NCBI RefSeq assembly: GCF_016427605.1
Contig: NZ_JAELXQ010000002.1
Location: 434,001-498,000 of the forward strand
Origin: Ochrobactrum sp. Q0168
Lineage (GTDB): Bacteria > Pseudomonadota > Alphaproteobacteria > Rhizobiales > Rhizobiaceae
Reading direction: 5' to 3'
DNA: 64,000 nt
The position numbers and the translations under genes are program-made. Under the pieces are notes generated by a model. It was given only the letters and a program-made list of their open reading frames with translations, did not search any database and was not told where the DNA came from. Shown piece by piece: positions 38,201-48,596 of this stretch; position 1 is the first letter of the stretch, and every line of letters begins with the position of its first letter.

Positions 38201-41200
38201 CGCAAGGTCCGCTCGGGATAGAGCAGATAGGCCGCCACTTTCTGATAGTCGGCTGCTTCTGCCGGCTTGATGCCGATATGATAGAGCTGCACCTGCGAGC
38301 TCGTCCACGACAGCGAGAACTCGCGGGCAAAGCTTTCCGGATGACGGTGCATCGCGACAGCATGTTCCACCGCATCGCGACTGCCACCGGCGAAGGTCCA
38401 GAACACAAGGCTCACCTTCTTGTGCGCCGGAACGCGGACGCGTGTGCGCACCGAAGCAATCGGGTCGAGCACGCAGCCCTGGCTGCCGGTAAACTTCGCA
38501 CCCGGCTCGAAGGCAATCGCATCGCGCAGGCTGCGGCCACGACCGATGAAGGCACGGCGGTCGGTTTCAACCTCGATTTCACGGATGGCGCCGGTCAGAT
38601 CGGTGACGAAATGCGCCACATGGATATCCGGATCGGACGGCGCACGCTTGCGGCGCTTGGCGTAGATGGTCGAACCGTTATCGGCGATCTCGGTTTCGAC
38701 GAACATCTTGGCAAAGGCCGGATGGGCGGCGTCGCTGTCCTTGTCGGTCAGCACGAGTTCTTCATAAGAGGTAACTTCGATGATGCGGTCACGCGCCGAG
38801 GTGTTGATGATGTCGAGCCTGCGCCCCTCACCGTCATATTCCGACGAGACGATCACTTCCATCACGGTCTTGATGTCACCGGCGGTCTTGTAGAATTCCG
38901 CCTTGTCTTCGGTGAAGACCGTCTTGGTTTCCTCGTCCGGATTGCGCACCGGCTCGCCGGTGGCCGACCACCAATAGCCGCTTTCCATATCGCGCAGGAA
39001 CAGGAACGAGCCCTGAAGGTCTTCCGACGCATCGGCGTGGAAACGGGTGATATCCCAATTGTGCCAGCGGCTGTAGCCGGAACCATTGGCCGTCACCATC
39101 AGTGCATATTGGCCGTTCGACATCATATGCGTGGTGCGCGGCGCCTTGAACGGCTTGTCGATGATGCGCATCGGCGCATCGTCGAAACCGCCCGAATCCA
39201 CGCGCATCGGATTTTCCGTCTTGGCGTAGATCATCGGGATTTCGCGCGGTGCTTTTTCCTGCAGCAGCAGTTCGGCGGCTTCGATCACCGGATCGGAGTG
39301 GAAACGCTCCCGCATGCGGCCTTCGAAGATCACATTGTTGACCGCGATGATCGCCATGCCATGGTGGTGCGCATAATAGTTCTTCACGACCGCGCAGGTT
39401 TCGCCTTCGCGAACACGCGACGGGGTGAAGTCCACCGAATCGTGGAAGCCATAGCGACCCAGCGCGCCAAGCTTTGCCAGACGCTTGAGGTTGGCGACAG
39501 CCGCCGCTGGCTGATATTGCGATGCAAGCAGGCTCGCATAAGGCGCGATGACCGCATTGCGCGACAGGCCGCGCTGCAGACCCAGATTAGGCACGCCGAA
39601 ATTGGAATATTGGTAGTTCAGATGCGCATCACGCGCATTGAACGCCGCTTCCGAAATACCCCATGGCAGACCGCGCGAGGTCGCATAGTCGATCTGACGC
39701 TGCACCACGAGCTTGTTGGTCTGGTCGAGCAGCGAACCGAGCGGCTCGGACATGACCAGCGGCGGCATCAGATATTCGAACATCGAGCCGGACCAGGAGA
39801 GCAGAGCGCCCTTCCAGCCCACCGGCACCAGAAGACGACCGAGCTTGAACCAATGCTCGACCGGCACGTCGCCCTTGGCAATGGCGAACAGGCTTGCCAG
39901 ACGCGCTTCGGAAGCCAGAAGATCGTAGCAGCTTTCGTCGAGTTCGTTTTCCTGCACGCGGAAACCGATCGACAGAAGGCGGCGTTCCTTCCGCTCCAGG
40001 GAGCCGAACTGCATGTCAAAGGCCAGCTGACGCGAACGGGTCGCGAGATCGCGCAGGCGTTCGCGCAGCGCGTCGGTATCGCGTTCACCCATGGCGTCAT
40101 CGGTATGCGCCTGGCAGGTATCGACCAGAAGACGCGCCCATTCCTTGGCCTCGGCGCTGGCAGGCGTCCCGATCTCGCCGTCGAGTTCTTCCATCAATCG
40201 CACAATGTCATTGGCGAAAAGCGACAGATTGATCGTGCGGAAGGACGCCGTTTCCGGCTCATCCTTGATGGTGCGCACAGCGCGGCGGAAATTGGCGATA
40301 CGCTCTTCCAGACGGCGGCGCAATGGACGCAGGATGCGGCGGTCGTCGGGGATATTGGCGATTGTTTCCTCAAGAATGTCGTTGACGTCGAGGATGCCGT
40401 CGAGATCGCCCTGCACATAAACGGACGGTGCTTCCGCCCATTCTTCGAGCGCCGAAGACAGCGTCACCAGATGGCCGGCGAGATTGCCGCTATCGACCGC
40501 CGAAACATAGAGCGGGCGCATCGGGGCGAGCGTGTTGGTTTCGTACCAGTTGTAGAGATGGCCCTGATACTTCTCCATCTTCTCCAGCGTTTTGACGGTC
40601 GCCTCGACACGCTCTACCGTTTCATCAAAGCCGATCCAGCCGAAATCACGCGCAGCGACAATCGACAGAAGATAGACGCCGATATTGGTCGGCGAAGTGC
40701 GCTGCGCCAAGATCGGCAGCGGATCTTCCTGGAAGTTGTCCGGCGGCAGATGATGGTTTTCCTCATTGGCGAATTCGGCAAAGTAACGCCAGGTCCGGCG
40801 CGCATACCGGCGCAGATCGGACTTGTCCGACGACAGAACCTCAAGCGTGTCCTGCGGTTTGGCCGAACGGCTGACGAGCCATGCGATCAGCGGCGAGACG
40901 AACCAGATGACCGCGAAGGGCGCGGCTATCAGCGCCGCTTGGCTTTCTGCGGCGAGCGGGAAGAGGATCGCGAGACCCGCAATGGCCATGGCTGGCCACA
41001 TCAGCTGGAAATAGAACAGCAACGTGTCGGGCGACGTCTTGGCCTGAGCAGCCGTGCGCCATTCCAGAAGATTGCGGCGCGAAACGAACAGGCGATAGAC
41101 AGTGCGCGCAATGGCATCGGCCATCAGGAAGGCCGAATGCGCGATGAAGGTGGTGCGCAACGCCACATCCGCCGTGCCGAGCGCGATATCGGTCAGCACC

Positions 41201-43797
41201 GATTGCGCATGGCCCTTCAGCGAATAATCCATATTCACCGGGATGAGATTGGTGACGATGCCGAATGTCGGCGCGACGAACATGCTGACGATCAGGAAGG
41301 CCTGCCAGACGGCAGCCGGACCCAGCGGCAGCACGCTCCAGCCGACCACAGCGGCAAGCAGCCACAGGATCGGGTTCAGCGAACGGCGCAGATTGTCCAC
41401 CATCTTCCAGCGGGTCGTGGCGCTGACGCCGCGATTGGTGGAAAACAGCCATGGCAAAAGCTGCCAGTCGCCGCGCGCCCAGCGATGATGGCGCGACACG
41501 TCGACATTATAGCCGGTCGGATAATCTTCCACGACTTCCACGTCGCTGACCAGTGCCGCACGGGCATAGCCGCCTTCGAGCAGATCGTGGCTCAGAAGCG
41601 TGTTTTCCGGAACGCGATCCTTCAGCGCCGCCTCGAAGGCGTCGATGTCGTAAAGACCCTTGCCGGTGAAGGTGCCTTCGCCGAGTAGATCCTGATAGGT
41701 GTCGGAAACAGCGAAGACATAAGGGTCGATGCCGCGATTGACCGAGAAGACGCGCTGCAGGAACGACGCCTCGTCGCCGGTGGTCAGCGACGGCGTGACG
41801 CGCGGCTGCAGGATGCCATAGCCGCGAACGACCTTGCCGGTCTTTTCGTCGATGACCGGGCGGTTCAGCGGATGGCTGAGCTTGCCGGCCAGATTGGTGA
41901 CGGATTCCGGCGTCAGACGCGTATCGGCGTCCAGCGTCATCACATATTTGATTTCCTTCGGCAGACGCTCGTCCGGCGGGAAGAAGCTCGTATCCTGATC
42001 GCCGCGCAGAAGCAGGTTCAGCTCGTGCAGCTTGCCGCGCTTGCGCTCCCAGCCCATCCAGCAATTCTGCTTGTCGTTGAACAGGCGACGGCGGTGCATG
42101 AGGAAGAAGCGCGGCTGGTCGCCGCCCGTATAATGCTCGTTGAGCTTGGCGATTTCCTCACGCGCATAGTCGTAGATTTCCATGTCCGCAGGGGTGATTT
42201 CCTGCTTCGCATCCACCCAGTCGCTGACCAGCGCGAAATAAATCTCGCCGCGCGGATTGGTGAGATAATGGACTTCCAGATTGCGGATCTGCTCGTCGAT
42301 GGAATCGCGCGAGGTGATGAAGGTCGGCACGGCGACAAGCGTGCGCGCTTCTGCAGGCAGGCCTTCCTTATATTCGAAACCGATCAGACGCGTCGGCTGC
42401 ACGAACCACGGCACCAGCGCATTGAACAGCGAATAGGAGGCGTCCATCGCCGGGAAGATCGCCAAAAGCGTGAACAGCGTGCGCAGATCGGTCGAAAGAC
42501 CGGCGCGGATCATGCAGTAATTGACCAGCAGCAGAATGAGGATCGTGAAGATCGCCGTCGGGATGAACAGCCCGAGAAGTCCAAGTCCGCGATAGAAGCG
42601 CAGCGCCTTGACGCCGAACGGCGCCTTGTAACCGCAGACCTTTTCCAGTTCCCTGCGACCGTCGCCTGAAAGATAGTAGGCGATGGAGCCCTTGCCTTCG
42701 GCTTCCGGATGGCCGGCCTGCTCGGCGCGCTGGCCCTCTTCGGCAAGCTTGAGCGCCGCCCAGGTGATATCGATTTCGCTCATATCCGAATAGCGGGCGA
42801 GCTTTTCAATCGTGACGCGATAGGCGTTGCGCGAGCGGAAATCCAGGAGTTCGAAATCGCTGTGATCACGCAGGATCGCATCGACCTCGTTGACGGTTTC
42901 AAACCAGGTTTCCCAATCCACGTCGTCGATGGATTTCAGGCTGCGGATGATGTTGCCCATCGTCACGCCGCCGGTGGACTGGCGCGCATGTTCCTCGACG
43001 ATGGCGTCTTCCGGGTTGCTGCCTTCCTGCTCCAGAATCCTCTCCAGCCAGCTTGCCGCCGCCGTCGTGTCGGTGGAGGCGGAACGCAGACGATAGAGAA
43101 GATGCGTGGCAAAGGTGCTGTCGCGAGCGGCCTGCGCATATTGCGCAAGAACCGAATCGAGCTCCGCGCCGTCGGCGACCACGATGCGGTCGGCAGCGGT
43201 ATTGGCGAGATTGCGCATGATGCGCGCGCGGTCGACGCGCAGCGCCAGACGACGCGCATTTTCGATCAGGAAATAGCGAACTGCGGATGGCAGCGCCCAC
43301 AACTCGCCGATCTTGAGCGGCTCGACTTCCTGAAAGCCCTTTACGATGGCCGTCAGGGTTTTGAGCGAAAAATTGCTATCCGTATGAGCGACATAAAGCC
43401 AGGCCAGCGCGAAAATGCGCGGCATGCCTTCCACTGCCTTATAGGGCGGCAACTGGCGAATGAAGCGGCGCGGCAGATCGCGGCGCGCCTGCTGGACATT
43501 CTTGTCGATCTGATAGTGGTTATCGAGCAGCCATTGCGCGGCGGGCGTGATGGTCTCACCCGCACGCGACGCAGCGTCGGACGCGCGATAGGCATGCAGA
43601 ATCAGCTTGCCGTTTTCGGACAGACGCTGATCGAATGGAAACGCCAGATAGCCCGGCAGCGGAATATCTTCCCCCCGCGCAACGGTGCTCGCCAGAACAC
43701 GCAGCTCATCTTCCGTCTTGTAAAGCGCCCGAATGGGCGCCGGCTGTTCCGGCGGAATCGGATCAGCAGCACCCTGTCCGGTGGATTTCGGCTCCAT
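35218..43797 (-). CDS. cgs: Cyclic beta-1,2-glucan synthase
   Basis: A giant inner-membrane enzyme of about 2,859 residues (NdvB/ChvB/Cgs family; Brucella abortus Cgs is about 2,830). It starts, elongates and cyclises beta-1,2-glucan from UDP-glucose, and the product goes to the periplasm; in Brucella it is needed for virulence. After a hydrophilic N-terminus come helices near 430-490, then a GT84 glycosyltransferase domain with YVMTLDADTRLTPESV (DxD), further helices near 800-1000, a long middle region, and C-terminal GH94 phosphorylase-type domains (GGDWNDGMN, WFYRVATEGILG) that control ring size. The ATG at 43797 has AGGAAA at good spacing; an upstream ATG at 43878 would add 27 Ser/Thr-rich residues. 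Confidence 0.96.
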   Translation of the reverse strand: MEPKSTGQGAADPIPPEQPAPIRALYKTEDELRVLASTVARGEDIPLPGYLAFPFDQRLSENGKLILHAYRASDAASRAGETITPAAQWLLDNHYQIDKNVQQARRDLPRRFIRQLPPYKAVEGMPRIFALAWLYVAHTDSNFSLKTLTAIVKGFQEVEPLKIGELWALPSAVRYFLIENARRLALRVDRARIMRNLANTAADRIVVADGAELDSVLAQYAQAARDSTFATHLLYRLRSASTDTTAAASWLERILEQEGSNPEDAIVEEHARQSTGGVTMGNIIRSLKSIDDVDWETWFETVNEVDAILRDHSDFELLDFRSRNAYRVTIEKLARYSDMSEIDITWAALKLAEEGQRAEQAGHPEAEGKGSIAYYLSGDGRRELEKVCGYKAPFGVKALRFYRGLGLLGLFIPTAIFTILILLLVNYCMIRAGLSTDLRTLFTLLAIFPAMDASYSLFNALVPWFVQPTRLIGFEYKEGLPAEARTLVAVPTFITSRDSIDEQIRNLEVHYLTNPRGEIYFALVSDWVDAKQEITPADMEIYDYAREEIAKLNEHYTGGDQPRFFLMHRRRLFNDKQNCWMGWERKRGKLHELNLLLRGDQDTSFFPPDERLPKEIKYVMTLDADTRLTPESVTNLAGKLSHPLNRPVIDEKTGKVVRGYGILQPRVTPSLTTGDEASFLQRVFSVNRGIDPYVFAVSDTYQDLLGEGTFTGKGLYDIDAFEAALKDRVPENTLLSHDLLEGGYARAALVSDVEVVEDYPTGYNVDVSRHHRWARGDWQLLPWLFSTNRGVSATTRWKMVDNLRRSLNPILWLLAAVVGWSVLPLGPAAVWQAFLIVSMFVAPTFGIVTNLIPVNMDYSLKGHAQSVLTDIALGTADVALRTTFIAHSAFLMADAIARTVYRLFVSRRNLLEWRTAAQAKTSPDTLLFYFQLMWPAMAIAGLAILFPLAAESQAALIAAPFAVIWFVSPLIAWLVSRSAKPQDTLEVLSSDKSDLRRYARRTWRYFAEFANEENHHLPPDNFQEDPLPILAQRTSPTNIGVYLLSIVAARDFGWIGFDETVERVEATVKTLEKMEKYQGHLYNWYETNTLAPMRPLYVSAVDSGNLAGHLVTLSSALEEWAEAPSVYVQGDLDGILDVNDILEETIANIPDDRRILRPLRRRLEERIANFRRAVRTIKDEPETASFRTINLSLFANDIVRLMEELDGEIGTPASAEAKEWARLLVDTCQAHTDDAMGERDTDALRERLRDLATRSRQLAFDMQFGSLERKERRLLSIGFRVQENELDESCYDLLASEARLASLFAIAKGDVPVEHWFKLGRLLVPVGWKGALLSWSGSMFEYLMPPLVMSEPLGSLLDQTNKLVVQRQIDYATSRGLPWGISEAAFNARDAHLNYQYSNFGVPNLGLQRGLSRNAVIAPYASLLASQYQPAAAVANLKRLAKLGALGRYGFHDSVDFTPSRVREGETCAVVKNYYAHHHGMAIIAVNNVIFEGRMRERFHSDPVIEAAELLLQEKAPREIPMIYAKTENPMRVDSGGFDDAPMRIIDKPFKAPRTTHMMSNGQYALMVTANGSGYSRWHNWDITRFHADASEDLQGSFLFLRDMESGYWWSATGEPVRNPDEETKTVFTEDKAEFYKTAGDIKTVMEVIVSSEYDGEGRRLDIINTSARDRIIEVTSYEELVLTDKDSDAAHPAFAKMFVETEIADNGSTIYAKRRKRAPSDPDIHVAHFVTDLTGAIREIEVETDRRAFIGRGRSLRDAIAFEPGAKFTGSQGCVLDPIASVRTRVRVPAHKKVSLVFWTFAGGSRDAVEHAVAMHRHPESFAREFSLSWTSSQVQLYHIGIKPAEAADYQKVAAYLLYPERTLRQPPETIASGLGKQSDLWPMSISGDYPIFALRIDNEADLEVLRGVLRAQEYWRSKGLTVDVVAVNERAFSYAQDTQRAIDWIVEGFRARGGGQPHIFAVRRDQMSDESYNTLLASARIVMHAQNGSLAEQLRRSEEITVDLAARDAKSATSGQAAVQGLGAAGLAPAIIERGGISTEERRPVVKPKVANRPAPSGDDLRFWNGYGGFAEDGSYVVRVNGLTNTPHPWINVIANPSFGFHVSAEGSAFTWAGNSRDYQLTPWANDPVTNRPGEAIYILDRETGRTFAPTSNVLRDEAVTYEARHSHGYSTFAAQHGELALELTHIVDAHKPVRLSRLTVTNKGRSRRKLRAYGYVEWVLGNARAKNVPFIVPSHDDELGALFAGNPYHPDKSGQIAFFAATEKPQSVTADRSEFIGTTGSVDRPEVVLAGKGLSNTVEAGRDPCAALALDIEVGPGESRELVFLLGNAVDQAEAKKLISDIRTASFEDKLQAAKNQWETLFNRVQVKTPDPAFDLLVNGWLPYQAIACRIWARAAFYQASGAFGFRDQLQDTLSLLLIDPSLARAQILNAASRQFPEGDVQHWWLPATGAGVRTLISDDVVWLGYGTSLYVETTGDRSILDERLPFLVGRKLEEGEHDAFYEPEISKDTVSLYEHCALALDLAVERTGKHGLPLILGGDWNDGMNLVGVKGEGESVWLGWFLAYTLRQFIPIAEARKDKTRADIWKAHLESLTAALDRDGWDGEWYRRGFYDNGAPLGSKDSDECQIDAIAQSWSVLSGVADPKRAEQAMASLEKRLLDEEGELLRLFTPPFDKTVQEPGYIKGYPPGVRENGGQYTHGATWAILALARMGRTAEAWRLFSLISPVNHGRNPDTYRVEPYVIAADIYSVEPRRGQGGWTWYTGSAGWFYRVATEGILGVTKRGDRLHLDPALPPEWDGYEAELRFGEALYRVKVVAGAKEKSIKLNGRKVGKPEEGVPIKPDGEHEIVVELPKHV

Positions 43798-44190
43798 CGG
43801 ACTTTCCTGTTTGGGTGTCTTTGACGATATATTCTCGGTTGAGGTTGAATTGGAGTGCGAAGAAGACAATTCCGGCATCTGCCTTAACAGCCTTTCCGAA
43901 GGGAGGGGTTATCTGCGGCGGTGGATACTATTTCAGTCCAGTTCAGGGAAACGACAGTATCCTTGATCGGTTCCCTGCTTGTCGCCCGCTTTTGGCCAAA
44001 ATGCGACGGCGCCTTGTGCTGATATTCAAACCGTTTAAATCGCAACGCACAATTCTTTCCGAACAGTAATGTTGCGTTATAAAATTCAAAGCCTTTTGCA
44101 ATCCTAACATATTGAAATTTAAAATAATACCACCCTGAGTAGGCCCGCAAGAAATTTGCGGCTACGCTGGCACCCCCAATTCAAGGACAA
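43798..44190. other. Intergenic stretch upstream of cgs
   Basis: No gene is seen. The first 81 bp are open in frame with cgs and could be coding if the ATG at 43878 is used. The rest is AT-rich, especially 44075-44150, and presumably contains the cgs promoter, on the minus strand. Confidence 0.5.
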
Positions 44191-44236
44191 AAAAAGCGGC
44201 TGTCGCGCGAGAATCACCGCGCGACAGCCGCTTTTT
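44191..44236. terminator. Strong terminator after the sulfate operon
   Basis: AAAAAGCGGCTGTCGCGCG (44191-44209) pairs perfectly with CGCGCGACAGCCGCTTTTT (44218-44236) across an 8-base loop: a 19-bp stem with A- and T-tracts, 29 bp beyond the cysA stop. Confidence 0.93.
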
Positions 44237-44264
44237 GTCGGTTTATTGGATCAAAAATCGCGGT

Positions 44265-45350
44265 TCAGGCGTCGATTTTTGCCGAGGTTCCAGCCGAAGC
44301 CTTTTCGGGGCCACCTGCGGGAAACAGCTTCCAGTAGCGCGGGCGAAACGCGATGCGGCTTTTCTCCGCAGCCGGGTGTTCAGCCGGGATTTCGATCTCG
44401 ATACGCTCACGCGCGCCGCCCACTTCAAGCTCCACGCGTCGCTTGCCGCCGGAGCGGCGGCTTGCAACCACCGTGCCCGCAATGCAGCCGCCGCAACCGT
44501 CGAGCAGTTCCACATCATGCGGGCGGAAAAAGAGCTGCGCCTCGCCGCTTGCCGCGCCCTCGGCGGTAAGGCCGATATTGCGATCCGTCAGCCAGACCTC
44601 GCCATTCTCGACCCGGACCGGAAGCGTGCTGGACTCGCCGATAAATCCGTAAACAAAGGGCGAGTTCGGATTGTCATAGACCTCATCCGGTGTGCCGACC
44701 TGTTCGATGCGTCCCTGGCTCATGACCACCACGCGGTCGGCCAGTTCCAGCGCTTCGTCCTGATCGTGCGTCACGAAAACCGTGGTATGACCGGTCTTGT
44801 CGTGAATCTCACGCAGCCAGCGGCGCAATTCCTTGCGCACGAGAGCGTCAAGCGCGCCGAAAGGCTCGTCGAGCAGCAGGACTTTCGGCTCGATGGCCAT
44901 GGCGCGCGCAAGCGCGACGCGCTGGCGCTGACCGCCCGAAAGCTGCGCGGGATAGCGCTTTTCAAGACCCTGCAGCTGCACCAGATCGAGCAACTCCAGC
45001 GCACGGCGGCGGATTTCGCTGGTGGCCGGACGGGTCGAACCCGGACGCACTTTCAAGCCAAAACCGATATTTTCAGCCACCGTCATATGGCGGAACAGCG
45101 CATAATGCTGAAACACAAAACCGACATTGCGCTCCTGCACGCTCTTCTGCGAAGCGTCTTCCTCACCGAAGAAAATCGTACCTTCCGTCGGGGTTTCCAG
45201 TCCGGCGATCAAACGCAACAGCGTCGTCTTGCCCGAACCGGACGGGCCGAGCAGCGCGATCAGTTCGCCAGAGCGGATATCCAGCGACACGTTATGCAAA
45301 GCCGGAAAACGGGCAAACTCCTTACGCACGTCGGCAACACGAACTTCCAT
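44265..45350 (-). CDS. cysA: Sulfate/thiosulfate ABC importer, ATPase CysA
   Basis: A 361-residue ABC ATPase that powers sulfate uptake. Walker A is [10 protein letters not shown], the signature is [14 protein letters not shown], Walker B is [23 protein letters not shown], and the switch histidine is in FVTHDQDEA. Residues after about 235 form the regulatory domain of the CysA type ([14 protein letters not shown]). The start is the ATG at 45350, with AAAGGA upstream; a TTG two codons earlier is less likely. It is the last gene of sbp-cysT-cysW-cysA, separated from cysW by a palindromic repeat. Confidence 0.95.
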   Translation of the reverse strand: MEVRVADVRKEFARFPALHNVSLDIRSGELIALLGPSGSGKTTLLRLIAGLETPTEGTIFFGEEDASQKSVQERNVGFVFQHYALFRHMTVAENIGFGLKVRPGSTRPATSEIRRRALELLDLVQLQGLEKRYPAQLSGGQRQRVALARAMAIEPKVLLLDEPFGALDALVRKELRRWLREIHDKTGHTTVFVTHDQDEALELADRVVVMSQGRIEQVGTPDEVYDNPNSPFVYGFIGESSTLPVRVENGEVWLTDRNIGLTAEGAASGEAQLFFRPHDVELLDGCGGCIAGTVVASRRSGGKRRVELEVGGARERIEIEIPAEHPAAEKSRIAFRPRYWKLFPAGGPEKASAGTSAKIDA

Positions 45351-45383
45351 TCCCAATCCTTTCCCCTGCCGCTTCGCGGGCCT

Positions 45384-45488
45384 TAGAGCGGTTCCGTTTA
45401 ATACGGAATCGTGGAACCGCTCTATCTATTTGTTTTCACGCATTTCCGGACGCAAAACCGCTTCGCACTTTTGCTGGAAATGCTCTAG
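45384..45488. repeat. Composite palindromic repeat (copy 3, inverted)
   Basis: The reverse complement of the element at 25441-25539: TAGAGCGGTTCCG ... CGGAACCGCTCTA hairpin, then CGCAAAACCGCTTCGCAC ... GCTGGAAATGCTCTAG. It fills most of the 141-bp space between cysW and cysA, so it will be part of the operon mRNA and may stabilise or segment it. Confidence 0.88.
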
Positions 45489-45491
45489 TCT

Positions 45492-46373
45492 TCAATGCCC
45501 GTTGCTGCCCGCCAGCTCATCGCTATAGCGCAGCTCGAGGATTGTCTTGATCGCCAGCGTCAGAAGCGCGAGCAGAGCCAGAAGCGAAGCCACCGCGAAT
45601 GCCGCAACGAAGTTATACTCGTTATAGAGGATTTCGACATGCAAAGGCATCGTATTGGTGAGACCGCGAATGCGGCCCGATACCACCGATACCGCCCCAA
45701 ACTCACCCATGGCTCGCGCGTTACAGAGCAGAACGCCATAGAGAAGCCCCCATCTGATGTTCGGCAGCGTGACATAGCGAAATGTCTGCCATCCATTGGC
45801 GCCAAGCGAAATCGCCGCTTCTTCATCGCCGGTTCCCTGTTCCTGCATCAGCGGGATCAGTTCGCGGGCCACGAAGGGAAACGTCACGAAAACCGTCGCC
45901 AGCACAATGCCGGGCACCGCGAAGAGGATCTGGATACCGTGCTGCTCCAGCCATGGCCCAAGCAGGCTGTGGCTGGAGAAAAGCAGCACGAAGACCAGAC
46001 CGGAAATGACCGGCGACACCGAAAACGGCAGGTCGATCAGCGTGGTTAAGAGCGCCTTGCCCTTGAACTCGAATTTGGCGATGGCCCATGCGGCGGCAAC
46101 ACCGAAAACCAGATTGAGCGGCACGGCGATGGCCGCGACCGTCAAGGTGAGCTTGATCGCCGACCAGGCGTCCGGCTCCAGCAAAGCTTCCACATAGGCC
46201 GTGGGGCCTTTGCGGAAGGCTTCCACGAAAACCGCAATCACCGGCAGGATGAGGAACAGCGCCAGAAAGGCCAGCGCAAGCGCAATCAGGATGATGCGCG
46301 TGGGCAGGCTTTCGGTCACGGCGCTACGACCAGAGCGACCGGTGCGGCCAGCACTTATTGTGTCATTCGCCAT
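45492..46373 (-). CDS. cysW: Sulfate ABC importer permease CysW
   Basis: A 293-residue membrane permease, one of the two that form the sulfate channel. About six helices are visible, with a hydrophilic N-terminus of about 30 residues. The coupling (EAA) loop is [30 protein letters not shown] in part, and [17 protein letters not shown] follows, typical of CysW. The start ATG at 46373 overlaps the end of cysT by 11 bp, so the two are translationally linked. The reading frame extends upstream of this ATG but that part is arginine- and serine-rich and unlike the family. Confidence 0.94.
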   Translation of the reverse strand: MANDTISAGRTGRSGRSAVTESLPTRIILIALALAFLALFLILPVIAVFVEAFRKGPTAYVEALLEPDAWSAIKLTLTVAAIAVPLNLVFGVAAAWAIAKFEFKGKALLTTLIDLPFSVSPVISGLVFVLLFSSHSLLGPWLEQHGIQILFAVPGIVLATVFVTFPFVARELIPLMQEQGTGDEEAAISLGANGWQTFRYVTLPNIRWGLLYGVLLCNARAMGEFGAVSVVSGRIRGLTNTMPLHVEILYNEYNFVAAFAVASLLALLALLTLAIKTILELRYSDELAGSNGH

Positions 46374-47229
46374 AGCCGTATTTCTTTCTCGAGCGCGCCT
46401 GGATGAGATTGATGAACAAGAGCATCGCGAAGGAAAGCACCAGCATGATGGTGGCGAGCGCCGTCGCACCGGCGTAATCATATTCCTCCAGCTTGACCAC
46501 GATCAAAAGCGGCGCGATTTCCGACACATAAGGCGTGTTGCCCGCAATGAAGATAACCGAGCCATATTCCCCAACACCGCGCGCGAAGGCGAGCGCGAAG
46601 CCGGTGAGAATGGCGGGCTGAAGGCTCGGCAGAAGCACCCGCCATATGGTCTGGAAACGCGTGGCGCCCAGCGTCGCCGCGGCCTCTTCAACCTCGCGGC
46701 TGATCTCTTCCATGATCGGCTGCACCGTGCGGACCACGAATGGCAGGCCGATGAAGATCAGGGCGATCACAATACCAAGGCGCGTAAAGGCGATGCGGAT
46801 ACCGTAGGGCGCAAAGAGGCTGCCGATCCAGCCATTCGGCGCATAAATCGCGGCCAGCGCAATACCGGCAACCGCGGTCGGCAGAGCGAAGGGAATATCG
46901 ACGATCGCGTCGATGAAACGGCGGCCCGGAAAGCGATAGCGGGTCAGAACCCAGGCCAGAATCACGCCGAACACCACATTGACCAGAGCGGCGATAAAGG
47001 CCGTTCCAAAGCTTGTTTCGAGCGCCTTCAACGTGCGGTCGTCGCTGAAAAGCCGCCAGAAGCCGGCGAAACCGATCTCGCTGGAGCGCAATACCAGAGC
47101 CGCCAGCGGAATGAGAATGAGAAGGGTCAGATAGGCAACACTGAAACCGAACGTCAGTCCGAAACCTGGAATGACGCTCGGCTTGCGAAAGTGCGACCCC
47201 GCTCTGGCCCGTGCAGGGAGCGAAGACAT
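46363..47229 (-). CDS. cysT: Sulfate ABC importer permease CysT
   Basis: A 288-residue membrane permease (also called CysU) that pairs with CysW. Six helices are visible, the first near residues 26-48. The coupling loop is [26 protein letters not shown], read here as [13 protein letters not shown] plus the following leucine-rich segment, and [17 protein letters not shown] is typical of CysT. It lies 130 bp after the binding-protein gene, past a hairpin that may lower its expression relative to that gene. Confidence 0.94.
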   Translation of the reverse strand: MSSLPARARAGSHFRKPSVIPGFGLTFGFSVAYLTLLILIPLAALVLRSSEIGFAGFWRLFSDDRTLKALETSFGTAFIAALVNVVFGVILAWVLTRYRFPGRRFIDAIVDIPFALPTAVAGIALAAIYAPNGWIGSLFAPYGIRIAFTRLGIVIALIFIGLPFVVRTVQPIMEEISREVEEAAATLGATRFQTIWRVLLPSLQPAILTGFALAFARGVGEYGSVIFIAGNTPYVSEIAPLLIVVKLEEYDYAGATALATIMLVLSFAMLLFINLIQARSRKKYGYGE

Positions 47230-47320
47230 GCTGTTGTTTTGTTCCCTTTTTCAGTGGCTGCAAATATCAGCTCCGGTTCCTGCGGGGCTGACTGTGCTTT
47301 TTATCCGCGCATTATAGGAT

Positions 47321-47342
47321 AAGCCGCGTTGATCGCGGCTTT
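47321..47342. terminator. Intercistronic hairpin between sbp and cysT
   Basis: AAGCCGCG (47321-47328) and CGCGGCTT (47335-47342) form a perfect 8-bp stem. There is no T-tract on the minus strand, so it probably acts as an mRNA-stabilising or attenuating structure that favours the binding protein over the permeases. Confidence 0.55.
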
Positions 47343-47359
47343 CCCAAAATGGCTGCCCC

Positions 47360-48388
47360 TTATTTGCTAGGCTTGTAGATCTGGTCGAACGTGCCTCCGT
47401 CACCGAAATGATAAGGCTGCGCCTTGGCCCAACCGCCGAAAATCGGATCATCGATGGTGACGAGCTTCAGGTCGGGAAGCTTGCGCTGCTGGTCAGCCGG
47501 GATGAGGTCCGGCTTCGACGGACGGTAGAAATGCTTGGCTGCAATAGCCTGACCTTCCGGCGAATAGAGATATTCAAGATAGGCCTGCGCCAGCTTGGTG
47601 GTGCCATTTTCCTCGGCGTTCTTGTCAACGACCGCGACCGGTGGTTCGGCCAGGATGGATTGCGGCGGCACGACGATGTCGAACGCGTCCTGGCCAAATT
47701 CGGCCACGGAAAGATAGGCTTCGTTTTCCCAGGCGAGCAGCACATCGCCAAGCTGACGCTGCACGAAGCTGGTGGTCGCGCCGCGCGCACCGGTATCGAG
47801 CACCGGCACATGGCGGAACAGGTCAGCGATGTAATCCTTGATCTTCTGTTCGTCGCCGCCATACTGCTTATAGGCCCAGGCCCATGCGGCAAGGTAGTTC
47901 CAGCGCGCGCCGCCGGAGGTCTTCGGGTTCGGCGTGATGACTTCCACGCCGTCCTTCACCAGATCGCCCCAGTCCTTGATCGCCTTGGGATTGCCCTTGC
48001 GCACCAGGAAAACAATCGTGGACGTATAGGGCGAGGAATTGTTGGGCAGACGCTTGCGCCATTCCTTGTCAATCTTGCCGGTGCGCGCAGCAATCGCGTC
48101 GATATCGCTTTCAAGCGCCAGCGTGACGACATCGGCCTTGACGCCGTCGATCACCGAACGAGCCTGTGCACCCGAACCGCCATGCGAGGCGCGGATGGTG
48201 ACGGTTTCGCCGGTTTCCTTCTTCCAATGCGCCGCAAAGGCTGCATTGTAATCCTTGTAAAGTTCACGCGTCGGATCATAGGACACATTGAGAAGTGTTT
48301 GATCCGCGTGGCTCGCCTGAACGGTTCCGGCCAGCGAAGCCGCTGCCACCAATGCCGCCAAAGTGAGCGAAAGTCTCGATAATTTCAC
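47360..48388 (-). CDS. sbp: Periplasmic sulfate-binding protein
   Basis: A 342-residue solute-binding protein of the Sbp/CysP family that hands sulfate or thiosulfate to CysTWA. A signal peptide covers about the first 26-30 residues ([14 protein letters not shown]). The mature domain has [46 protein letters not shown] and [19 protein letters not shown], all hallmarks of the family. A GTG at 48388 with GGAGG at good spacing is preferred; an ATG four codons upstream contains that GGAGG. First gene of the operon. Confidence 0.94.
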   Translation of the reverse strand: MKLSRLSLTLAALVAAASLAGTVQASHADQTLLNVSYDPTRELYKDYNAAFAAHWKKETGETVTIRASHGGSGAQARSVIDGVKADVVTLALESDIDAIAARTGKIDKEWRKRLPNNSSPYTSTIVFLVRKGNPKAIKDWGDLVKDGVEVITPNPKTSGGARWNYLAAWAWAYKQYGGDEQKIKDYIADLFRHVPVLDTGARGATTSFVQRQLGDVLLAWENEAYLSVAEFGQDAFDIVVPPQSILAEPPVAVVDKNAEENGTTKLAQAYLEYLYSPEGQAIAAKHFYRPSKPDLIPADQQRKLPDLKLVTIDDPIFGGWAKAQPYHFGDGGTFDQIYKPSK

Positions 48389-48596
48389 GACCGCCTCCAT
48401 TGTTTCCTTTGGGTCCCCCCACGGGTTATCCCTCGAGTAGCTATTGGTCAGGACAGTATCAGAGGTCTTTGACGACAGGATGCCACAACCTCACCGAAAT
48501 TTAAAACGGCTTCGAAAAATCTGCTTACTTTTATGGGCATTTCGGGGATAATTTTTCCGCTGCTCTATCGAAACACGCCGGGCGATAGCATAAAAC

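Noticed and set aside
36196..41688. Very long plus-strand open frame (about 1,830 codons) opposite cgs
   Set aside because: It is a by-product of high-GC codon use in cgs; the predicted protein has no motifs and no ribosome-binding site, whereas the minus strand gives a clear family match.
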